From Xaviernesmea rhizosphaerae (GTDB lineage Bacteria > Pseudomonadota > Alphaproteobacteria > Rhizobiales > Rhizobiaceae): a stretch of 64,000 nt of DNA. Under the pieces are notes generated by a model, which was given only the letters and a program-made list of their open reading frames with translations, ran no database searches and was not told the DNA's origin. This document shows, in pieces, positions 57,530 to 64,000 of this stretch; within the stretch, counting starts at the first letter, position 1, and every line of letters begins with the position of its first letter. The translations under genes and the position numbers were made by a program. The DNA lies in contig NZ_MKIO01000038.1 of the NCBI RefSeq assembly GCF_001938945.1, positions 26,137 through 90,136 of the forward strand. Direction: 5' to 3'.

Positions 57530-57543
57530 TTTTAGGCTTAAAA
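57530..57543. promoter_or_regulatory. Operator-like palindrome upstream of iorA
   Basis: TTTTAGGCTTAAAA is a TTTTA-N4-TAAAA palindrome. It ends 9 bp upstream of the iorA -35 hexamer, a position suited to an activator. Confidence 0.55.
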
Positions 57544-57552
57544 CGAATCCAA

Positions 57553-57582
57553 TTGACAGAAAGCTCATCTTAGAAATATGCT
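57553..57582 (+). promoter_or_regulatory. Probable sigma-70 promoter of iorAB
   Basis: A perfect TTGACA (57553-57558), 18-bp spacer and TATGCT (57577-57582) lie 39 bp upstream of the iorA ATG. The ribosome site AAGGGGAG follows. Confidence 0.7.
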
Positions 57583-57621
57583 ATTTCATATAAAAGCGTA
57601 TGCATCATAAGGGGAGCAGCG

Positions 57622-59775
57622 ATGGCCGAACGTTCCTTTGCCCGCGAGGTGGAAGACCTCAAGCTGGGTGCCGGAGAGATCTTCAGCGGCGAGGGCATCC
57701 TCGCCATCACCAAGGCCCTGCTTCAGGCGGGCGTTTCCTATGTCGGCGGCTATCAGGGCTCGCCGATCTCGCATCTGATGGACGTTCTCGCCGATGCCAA
57801 GGAGGTGATGGAGGAGCTGGGCGTCCACTTCGAATCCTCGGCGTCCGAAGCCGCCGCCGCGGCCATGCTGTCGGCTTCCGTCATGTATCCGGTGCGCGGA
57901 GCCGTGACCTGGAAGTCGACCGCCGGCACCAATGTCGCCTCGGATGCGTTGTCGAACCTGGCCTCGGGGGGCGTCACCGGCGGCGCGCTGGTCATCATCG
58001 GCGAGGACTACGGCGAAGGCTCCTCGATCATGCAGGAGCGCAGCCATGCCTTTGCGATGAAATCGCAGATGTGGCTGCTGACCCCGCGCCCGAACCTGAC
58101 GGCGATCGTCGAGGCGGTGGAGAAGGGTTTCGAGCTGTCGGAAGCCTCCAACACGCCGGTCATGCTGCAGGTCGGCATCCGCTCCTGTCACGTGCATGGC
58201 CAGTTCGTCGCCAAGGACAACAAGCGCCCTGATTTCACGCTGAAACAGGCGCTGGAAAATCCGGTGCGCGATCTCAGCCGCATCGTCCTGCCGCCGGCCT
58301 CCTTCCTGCACGAGAAGGAGAAGCTGGAGAAGCGCTGGCCCGCCGCCGTCCAATACGTCAAGGAGAACAGGCTCAACGAGTATTTCGGCCCGCAGGATGG
58401 CGAGGTCGGCCTGATCCTTCAGGGCGGGCTCTACAACAGCACGCTGCGCGCGCTCCAGCATCTCGGCCTGGCCGATGTCTATGGCAACAGCCGCCTGCCC
58501 CTTTATGTGATGAATGTCTCCTACCCGCTTATCGATGACGAGATCGTCGCCTTCGCGGCCGACAAGAAGGCAGTGCTGATGATCGAGGAAGGCGCGCCGG
58601 AATATATCGAACAGGCGCTGCACACGCTGATGCGCCGTCGCGACCTGCAGACGCGCATTTCCGGAAAAGACGTGCTGCCGCTCGGTGGGGAATATACCAC
58701 GCCCGTGCTGATCAAGGGCCTGACCGGCTTTCTGGAAGCTCATGCCGCCCATCTGCTCGGCAATCGCCCGCCGGTTCCCGATCCTTCCCCTATTCTGGCG
58801 GATCCGAAGGTCAAGGCGCTGGCCGAGGTCGTGCCGGCGCGCCCGGCGGGTTTCTGCACCGGCTGCCCGGAGCGGCCGATCTTCGCGGCGATGAAGCTTG
58901 TGGAAAAGGAGCTGGGGCCGCACCACGTCTCTGCCGATATCGGCTGCCACCTCTTCTCGATCCTGCCGCCCTTCAACATTGGCGGCACCACCATGGGCTA
59001 CGGCCTCGGCCCCGCTTCCGCCTCGGCCTTCAATGTCGAGGCCGAAAAGCGCGCGATCTCGGTGATGGGCGATGGCGGCTTCTGGCACAACGGCCTAACC
59101 ACCTCCGTGGGCAACGCGGTCTTCAACAAGCAGGACGGCGTCACCATCATCGTCGACAATTTCTACTCCTCAGCGACAGGCGGCCAGGATGTGCTTTCCT
59201 CGCGCGCGATCAATCCGCGCCGCAAGACCAACAATTCGATCGTGAATGCCGTCAAGGGCATCGGCGCCACCTGGGTCCGGCAGATCGACCGCACCTATGA
59301 CGTCGCAAAAATGCGCGACACGCTGAAGGAGGCGCTGACGACAAGCGAGAAGGGTCCGAAGATCATCGTCGCCTCCTCCGAATGCATGCTGAACAAGCAG
59401 CGCCGGGTGAAGCCGCAATTCGCCAAGGCGGTCAAGGACGGCAAACGCATGGTCAAGGAGCGCTTCGGCGTGGACGAGGATGTGTGCACGGGCGATCACG
59501 CCTGCATCCGCCTTTCCGGCTGCCCCTCGCTCTCGGTCAAGCACACGGATGATCCGCTGAAAGACGATCCGGTCGCGGCGATCGACAATTCCTGCGTCGG
59601 CTGCGGCAATTGCGGCGAGGTCTCGGAGGCCGCCGTGCTCTGCCCGTCCTTCTACCGCGCCGATGTCATCCACAATCCCACGGGTCTGGACAGGTTTCTC
59701 TACCGCATGCGCAGCGCCGTGATCGGCTGGCTTCAAAAGCGCCGCGCCAGCGCGCGTGTCACCTTCGCCGCGTGA
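57622..59775 (+). CDS. iorA: Indolepyruvate:ferredoxin oxidoreductase, alpha subunit
   Basis: The 717-aa subunit with iorB oxidatively decarboxylates aryl pyruvates (indolepyruvate, phenylpyruvate) to aryl-acetyl-CoA, reducing ferredoxin. The N-terminal pyrimidine/core domain begins GEIFSGEGILAITKALLQAG. The TPP domain has CTGCPERPIF and the GDGGFWHNGL motif. The C-terminal ferredoxin domain has a canonical cluster C658-x2-C661-x2-C664-x9-C674-P, but the other cluster shows only C622, C628 and C634. Downstream it overlaps the iorB region by a few bases of open frame only. First gene of iorAB. Confidence 0.93.
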   Translation: MAERSFAREVEDLKLGAGEIFSGEGILAITKALLQAGVSYVGGYQGSPISHLMDVLADAKEVMEELGVHFESSASEAAAAAMLSASVMYPVRGAVTWKSTAGTNVASDALSNLASGGVTGGALVIIGEDYGEGSSIMQERSHAFAMKSQMWLLTPRPNLTAIVEAVEKGFELSEASNTPVMLQVGIRSCHVHGQFVAKDNKRPDFTLKQALENPVRDLSRIVLPPASFLHEKEKLEKRWPAAVQYVKENRLNEYFGPQDGEVGLILQGGLYNSTLRALQHLGLADVYGNSRLPLYVMNVSYPLIDDEIVAFAADKKAVLMIEEGAPEYIEQALHTLMRRRDLQTRISGKDVLPLGGEYTTPVLIKGLTGFLEAHAAHLLGNRPPVPDPSPILADPKVKALAEVVPARPAGFCTGCPERPIFAAMKLVEKELGPHHVSADIGCHLFSILPPFNIGGTTMGYGLGPASASAFNVEAEKRAISVMGDGGFWHNGLTTSVGNAVFNKQDGVTIIVDNFYSSATGGQDVLSSRAINPRRKTNNSIVNAVKGIGATWVRQIDRTYDVAKMRDTLKEALTTSEKGPKIIVASSECMLNKQRRVKPQFAKAVKDGKRMVKERFGVDEDVCTGDHACIRLSGCPSLSVKHTDDPLKDDPVAAIDNSCVGCGNCGEVSEAAVLCPSFYRADVIHNPTGLDRFLYRMRSAVIGWLQKRRASARVTFAA

Positions 59776-59791
59776 GCCAAAGGAGCAGGAC

Positions 59792-61342
59792 ATGAACATG
59801 ATGCAGACATTCAAGGTGTCGCCGCTCTCGACCGACAAGCCGCTGTCGATCGCCATTCTCGCCATGGGCGGCCAGGGCGGTGGCGTGCTCGCCGACTGGA
59901 TCGTGGCCCTGGCCGAAGCGCAGGGCTGGGTTGCCCAGACCACCTCGGTACCCGGCGTGGCTCAGCGCACAGGTGCCACCATCTATTATCTCGAGCTGAT
60001 CAAGGGCCGGCCGGGTGTTGCGCCGGTGCTCTCGCTGATGCCCACCCCCGGCGACGTCGATATCGTCATTGCCGCCGAGCTGATGGAGGCCGGGCGCTCG
60101 GTGATCCGCGGACTGGTGACGCCGGACAAGACCTTGCTGATCGCCTCCACCCACCGCTCCTTCGCTGTCGGGGAAAAGGAGAAGCCGGGCGATGGCATCG
60201 GCAATCCGGAAGTGGTGGTGGACGCCACCGATTTCGCCGCCAAGAAGACGATCGCCTTCGACATGGACAGGCTCGCGAGCCGCAATGGCAGCGTCGTCTC
60301 CTCGGCCCTGTTCGGCGCGCTGGCCGCCTCCCGCGCCCTGCCCTTTACCCGCGAGCAGTTCGAGGCCACGATCAAGGCGGGCGGCAAGGGCATCGAGGCG
60401 AGCCTCAAGGCCTTCGGCGCGGCTTACGAGCGCGCCGGCACGGGCGAAAACGACCGGCTGAGCGCCACGCCGAAGAAGCGGCTGGACGCCCTGCCCGTCT
60501 CCGCCGGCCATCCGCAGCTCGATCGCCTGCTCGCCCGCATCCGCGGCGAGTTTCCCGAGAGCGCTCATTCCATGCTCTTTGCTGGCGTCAAAAAGCTCAC
60601 CGAGTTCCAAGACCCGGACTATGCCGACGACTATCTGAGCCGGATCAAGGCGCTGTTCGATGCCGACCGCGCGGCCGGCGGTGAGGCGAAGGACTTCGCC
60701 TTCACACTCCACGCGGCGAAATATGTCGCCATTGCCATGGCCTATGACGACGTGATCCGCGTGGCCGACCTGAAGACCCGCGCCACCCGCTTCGAGCGGG
60801 TGCGCAAGGAGGTCGGTGTCAAGGCCGATCAGCTGCTCTACACCACCGAATATATGCATCCGCGCATGGAAGAGGTCTGCGGCACCCTGCCGCGCGGCCT
60901 CGGCCGGTGGATCGAAAACAGCCCGCGCCTCTTCGGCTTCCTCAACCGGCGCATCGAAAAGGGTCGGCGGGTGAAGACCGGCACGATGGGCTGGTTCCTC
61001 GGCCTCTATCTCGTCTCCGCACTGCGCCGGTTCCGCCGCGGCTCGCTGCGCCATCATGTCGAGATGCGCCATGTGGAAGACTGGCTGGCGAGCGCGCGCT
61101 CTGTCCTGCCTGAGAATTATGATCTGGCGGTGGAGATCCTCGGCAACCGGCGACTGGTCAAGGGCTATTCCGACACCCATGTGCGCGGCTTGTCGAAGTT
61201 CGACCGGGTGATGTCGGCGCTGCCGCTCCTGCGCGAGCGTGAGGATGGCGCGGCCTGGATGCGTCGCCTGCGCCAGGCGGCCCTTCTGGACGAACAGGGC
61301 ATCGCGCTCGATGGCGCGCTGAAGACCGTCGCCACGCTCTGA
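59792..61342 (+). CDS. iorB: Indolepyruvate oxidoreductase subunit beta with long C-terminal domain (DUF6537-like)
   Basis: Residues 1-195 form the gamma-type 2-oxoacid oxidoreductase domain: LSIAILAMGGQGGGVLADWI, TTSVPGVAQRTGATIYYLEL, ADLMEAGRSVIRG-type loop. The C-terminal 300 residues are a helical extension found in aerobic-type IorB (DUF6537-like), with a conserved KYVAIAMAYDDVIRVADLKTR. ATG 59792 follows AAAGGAGCAGG; it begins 16 bp after iorA. Total 516 aa. Confidence 0.92.
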   Translation: MNMMQTFKVSPLSTDKPLSIAILAMGGQGGGVLADWIVALAEAQGWVAQTTSVPGVAQRTGATIYYLELIKGRPGVAPVLSLMPTPGDVDIVIAAELMEAGRSVIRGLVTPDKTLLIASTHRSFAVGEKEKPGDGIGNPEVVVDATDFAAKKTIAFDMDRLASRNGSVVSSALFGALAASRALPFTREQFEATIKAGGKGIEASLKAFGAAYERAGTGENDRLSATPKKRLDALPVSAGHPQLDRLLARIRGEFPESAHSMLFAGVKKLTEFQDPDYADDYLSRIKALFDADRAAGGEAKDFAFTLHAAKYVAIAMAYDDVIRVADLKTRATRFERVRKEVGVKADQLLYTTEYMHPRMEEVCGTLPRGLGRWIENSPRLFGFLNRRIEKGRRVKTGTMGWFLGLYLVSALRRFRRGSLRHHVEMRHVEDWLASARSVLPENYDLAVEILGNRRLVKGYSDTHVRGLSKFDRVMSALPLLREREDGAAWMRRLRQAALLDEQGIALDGALKTVATL

Positions 61343-61400
61343 ACGGGCCGGCTTGAACGTCTCGCCCGGGTGGCGCAGACCTTGCACGAGCAACAAGGAC

Positions 61401-61432
61401 AGGGCGGACAGGAGAACCGCCCCGCCCTTTTC
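61401..61432 (+). terminator. Weak terminator-like hairpin after iorB
   Basis: Stem AGGGCG (61401-61406) with CGCCCT (61423-61428) followed by TTTCC. A competing GGGCGG/CCGCCC fold exists. It could attenuate read-through into the MFS gene. Confidence 0.4.
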
Positions 61433-61493
61433 CAACACCGCAACCAGAAACAACGCGCCGGCTTCAGGCCGAGCGTGAAGGGGAACGCATGTC

Positions 61494-62810
61494 ATGACGG
61501 CAATGATCACGCAGATGGGAAAGGCCGGGATTGTCCCGGCGGAAATCTCCAGGGGCAAGAGCCTTCTGGTCGTCGCGCTCTGCTGGCTGGCGATCTTTGC
61601 CGAAGGCTATGATGTCGGTGTGCTGGGCGCTATCCTGCCGGCGCTTTCCACCGACCCGATCTGGCAGCTGACGCCCTTGGAGCTCGGCGCCATGGGCAGC
61701 TACACCGTGATCGGCATGCTGATCGGCGGCATCGTCGTCGGCACGCTGAGCGAGATTTACGGCCGCAAGCCGCTGTTCATCGCCTGCCTCAGCCTGTTTG
61801 CCGCCTGCATGGTGGGAAGCGCGCTGGCGCCCACGCCGCTCCTGTTCGGCATCAGCCGCTTCGTCGCGGGCCTCGGCCTCGGCGGCATCATCCCCGTGGC
61901 GGCGGCACTCACCGTCGAATATTCGCCCAAAAGCCGCAAGAGCTTCAATTACGGGCTGATGTATTCGGGCTATTCGATCGGCATTCTCACCGCCGCGCTC
62001 TGCTCCAAGGCGCTGCTGGCCGATCACGGCTGGCGCGCCGTCGTCGTGCTCGGCGCGCTGCCGCTGCTGGTGGTCCCGGTTTTCATGGCCCTGCTGCCGG
62101 AATCGGTGGAATTTCTTGTCCTGCGCGGCCGGAAGGATGCGGCGACGAGGACGGCAGCTCGCATGGGCATCGCCGTGCCGGCTGCCGTTCTGAAGGACCG
62201 CACCAGCCCGAACCTTGCTTCGGTTCTGCGCGCCATCTTCAGCCCGCAAAAGGCCTTTGAGACGATCTGCTTCTGGGTCGCCCTCTTCATGGGCCTGCTT
62301 CTGGTCTATGGCCTGGCGCAGTGGCTGCCACAGATCATGCGCAAGAACGGCTACGACCTCGGCAACAGCCTGATGTTCCTCGCGGTGTTCAGCTTCTCCT
62401 CGGCCATTGGCGGCATCCTGCTCGGCTCCTGGGCCGACCGCTTCGGCGTCAAGAAGACGATCGCGGCCTCCTATCTCGTCGGCGCCGCCGGCATCGCACT
62501 GCTGGCGCTCGGAGGGCCGCTCATCGTCAACTATCTCTTCGTTGCCGTTGCCGGCTTCGGCACGGTCTCGGCCTCGCTGATCCTGACGGGCTATCTCGCG
62601 CAGAAGCTCGATCCGTCGATCCGCTCGGCCGGCACCGGTTTCGCGCTCAGCTTCTCGCGCCTCGGCGCGCTCACCGGCCCGCTGGTTGGCGGCTATATCG
62701 CCAGCATCAATGCCGCACCGCAGTGGAACTTCTATGTCTTCGCGGGCATCGCGCTGCTGGCGGCCCTGGCAACGATCCTGATCCCCGCAGCACGCGCTGA
62801 GCGCGCCTGA
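61494..62810 (+). CDS. MFS transporter of the aromatic acid:H+ symporter (AAHS) type
   Basis: This 438-aa permease has 12 helices. AAHS hallmarks: ALCWLAIFAEGYDVGVLGAILPAL (membrane Asp in helix 1), GTLSEIYGRKPLFIACLSLF, RFVAGLGLGGIIPVAAALTVEYSPKSRKS and the second-half GSWADRFGVKKTI. Substrates in this family are benzoate-, vanillate- and related aryl acids. Located 151 bp after iorB on the same strand, so probably supplies the aryl acid or keto acid substrate, or exports product. A three-codon open frame (ATG TCA TGA, 61489-61497) overlaps the ATG. Confidence 0.92.
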   Translation: MTAMITQMGKAGIVPAEISRGKSLLVVALCWLAIFAEGYDVGVLGAILPALSTDPIWQLTPLELGAMGSYTVIGMLIGGIVVGTLSEIYGRKPLFIACLSLFAACMVGSALAPTPLLFGISRFVAGLGLGGIIPVAAALTVEYSPKSRKSFNYGLMYSGYSIGILTAALCSKALLADHGWRAVVVLGALPLLVVPVFMALLPESVEFLVLRGRKDAATRTAARMGIAVPAAVLKDRTSPNLASVLRAIFSPQKAFETICFWVALFMGLLLVYGLAQWLPQIMRKNGYDLGNSLMFLAVFSFSSAIGGILLGSWADRFGVKKTIAASYLVGAAGIALLALGGPLIVNYLFVAVAGFGTVSASLILTGYLAQKLDPSIRSAGTGFALSFSRLGALTGPLVGGYIASINAAPQWNFYVFAGIALLAALATILIPAARAERA

Positions 62811-62821
62811 ACGATCGCACC

Positions 62822-62863
62822 AAAAGAGAAAGGGCGACGCTGCCATGTCGGCAGCTTCGCCCT
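62822..62863 (-). terminator. Terminator between the MFS gene and the chemoreceptor gene
   Basis: A 14-bp stem with one mismatch (62831-62844 with 62850-62863) and 5-nt loop; on the minus strand it is followed by TTCTCTTTT, so it mainly ends the chemoreceptor transcript. Confidence 0.75.
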
Positions 62864-62958
62864 GTCGTCAAGGCCGCGCAAAGCGGGCGCAAGCCAGGTT
62901 CCCGCATGTCGGTCCGATGCTCCAGGCAAGTCGCCCGAAGCGATCCGCGCCCTGTTCC

Positions 62959-64000
62959 TCAGGCAGCTCGCCGGCGCGACGGGCGCTCGACACCTTCGGT
63001 GCGGAAGCCCTGCAGCTTGCGGGCGATCTCGTGCATCTCGTCCGTCATCGCATTGGACGCCGCTGCCGTTTCCTCGACCATCGCGGCGTTCTTCTGCGTG
63101 ACCTGATCGACCTGACCGATCACCGCCTCGATCTCGCGCATCGCGGCTTCCTGATCGCTGGCGGAGCGCTCGATGGTCGTCACGGAGCCGCCGACACCGG
63201 CAATATGAGCGGCGATCCGGCTGATGGCCGATCCAGTCTGGTTGACGAGGCCGACGCCATTTTCGACCAGCTTGCTGGAGGTCGTGATCAGCGCGCGGAT
63301 CTCCTTGGCCGCGGCAGCGGAGCGCTGGGCGAGTTCGCGCACTTCCTGGGCGACGACGGCAAAGCCCTTGCCCGCCTCGCCGGCACGCGCCGCCTCAACG
63401 CCGGCATTGAGCGCCAGAAGATTGGTCTGGAAGGCGATCTCGTCGATGACGCCGATGATCTTGGCGATCTCGCTCGACGAGCGGTCGATGGCCTCCATGG
63501 CGTTGATCGCCTTTTCGACGATCGCAGAGCCGTCGCCGCTGTCGGTGTTGGCAAGCTCGATCATGCGTTTGGCCGAGCGGGCGGCGGCGCTCGTCTCCGT
63601 CAGCGTCTTGACGATATGCGATAGCGCGCCGGAAGCCTCCTCGATGCTGGCGGCCTGGCGCTCGGTCCGGCTGGAGAGATCGGAAGAGGCGGCACTGATT
63701 TCGCGGCAGCGATCCAGCACGGAGGCGGCAGCGGCAGAAACGTCACTGACCAGGGCGCGCAGCTGTTGGGTCGCGACATTGAAGTTCTGCCGGAGACTAT
63801 CCGACTTTGCCGAAAAGGCGCTGTCGATCTGCTGCGTCAGATCCCCCTCGGCCAGCTGACGCAGGCCCGAGGCAAGCTTTTCGATGGCCTGCCGGTCTTC
63901 TTCGGCCACCCGCGCCGCCTCGGCCTGCCGCAACTCTTCCGCCTTGCGCAGTCGAATCATTTCTTCGATGTCCTGCCAGACGACGATCAGCAAGGTCTCT
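62959..64000 (-). CDS. Methyl-accepting chemotaxis protein, 3' part (5' end outside window)
   Basis: The visible 347 codons continue past the right edge. The frame is open to the window end (…E-T-L-L-I-V-V-W-Q-D-I-E-E-M), which looks like the end of a PAS or sensor domain. A HAMP-like region follows (RQLAEGDLTQQIDSAFSAKS), then the MCP signalling domain with its highly conserved hairpin tip IGVIDEIAFQTNLLALNAGVEAARAGE and FAVVAQEVRELAQRSA. It ends VERPSRRRAA, without a CheR/CheB pentapeptide that I recognise. A start codon inside the window (TTG 63993) would be artificial. Confidence 0.93.
   Translation of the reverse strand, partial: ETLLIVVWQDIEEMIRLRKAEELRQAEAARVAEEDRQAIEKLASGLRQLAEGDLTQQIDSAFSAKSDSLRQNFNVATQQLRALVSDVSAAAASVLDRCREISAASSDLSSRTERQAASIEEASGALSHIVKTLTETSAAARSAKRMIELANTDSGDGSAIVEKAINAMEAIDRSSSEIAKIIGVIDEIAFQTNLLALNAGVEAARAGEAGKGFAVVAQEVRELAQRSAAAAKEIRALITTSSKLVENGVGLVNQTGSAISRIAAHIAGVGGSVTTIERSASDQEAAMREIEAVIGQVDQVTQKNAAMVEETAAASNAMTDEMHEIARKLQGFRTEGVERPSRRRAA

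Larger units (their letters stand above)
57300..57621. promoter_or_regulatory. AT-rich divergent control region of the ABC importer and iorAB
   Basis: This 322-bp region is far richer in AT than the rest of the window. It holds three copies of a TTTTA-N4-TAAAA-like palindrome (57358-57371, 57498-57511, 57530-57543), a palindrome ATATGCATAT at 57449-57458 with further TATGCA copies, and promoters on both strands. For the importer (minus), TTGCCG (57387-57392) and TAGGCT (57363-57368), 18 bp apart, form a candidate promoter whose -10 lies inside an operator. No ORF is supported. Confidence 0.7.

Overview
The window is chromosomal DNA from an alphaproteobacterium, most probably a member of the Rhizobiaceae. 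The evidence is its high GC content, the gene order glmU-glmS-DUF502-recG / sdhE-mfd, glnB-glnA next to nnr, divergent uvrA/ssb with a GAAC-N7-GAAC LexA box, a petABC operon, and the run gyrA-coaD-ppi-ppi-queA-tgt. I see no tRNA, rRNA, CRISPR array, transposase or phage gene. Most of the window is stable housekeeping DNA. One catabolic block (51.4-62.8 kb) and a few small insertions look like accessory material.

Layout. 0-6.2 kb: a structured leader, glmU and glmS (UDP-GlcNAc synthesis), a DUF502 membrane protein and a periplasmic phytase-like esterase. 6.2-12.5 kb: recG (minus), then sdhE and mfd (plus, overlapping by 4 bp). 12.5-16.2 kb: a SAICAR synthase, a DsbA/FrnE-type oxidoreductase and a YejA-like peptide-binding protein. 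16.5-19.8 kb: an invasion-associated locus B protein, hspQ, and glnA and glnB behind a strong sigma-54 promoter. 20.2-26.5 kb: nnr, a DUF72 protein, uvrA and ssb sharing an SOS box. 26.7-31.1 kb: a DUF2865 protein and the cytochrome bc1 operon petABC. 31.4-35.7 kb: a membrane-anchored endonuclease/exonuclease/phosphatase-family protein, a type I ABC exporter and an MFS transporter.

36-40.9 kb: a lipid-transport operon (MlaE with an N-terminal STAS domain, MlaF, MlaD), a parDE toxin-antitoxin pair and a MarC-family protein. 41.2-48.9 kb: gyrA, two previously unlisted tandem genes for tiny membrane proteins on the minus strand (38 and 44 aa), coaD, a secreted and a cytoplasmic cyclophilin, then queA and tgt overlapping by 4 bp (queuosine tRNA modification). 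49-51 kb: a membrane diguanylate cyclase and an orphan membrane protein.

51.4-62.8 kb is a functional block. On the minus strand are a VOC metalloenzyme and a five-gene peptide/solute ABC importer. Divergent from it, on the plus strand, are a two-subunit indolepyruvate:ferredoxin oxidoreductase and an AAHS-type aromatic-acid MFS permease. The two arms are separated by an unusually AT-rich control region with three copies of a TTTTA-N4-TAAAA-like operator. I infer import and oxidative degradation of aryl-pyruvate-type compounds such as those from aromatic amino acids. The window closes with the 3' part of a chemoreceptor gene.

Most notable observations: Tgt has lost three of its four zinc ligands; the tandem micro-membrane genes between gyrA and coaD; the operator-rich iorAB/ABC control region; a Leu at the quinolone-critical position of GyrA; a 29-bp tandem duplication that spans the petC stop codon yet leaves the protein intact; and several structured intergenic repeats.
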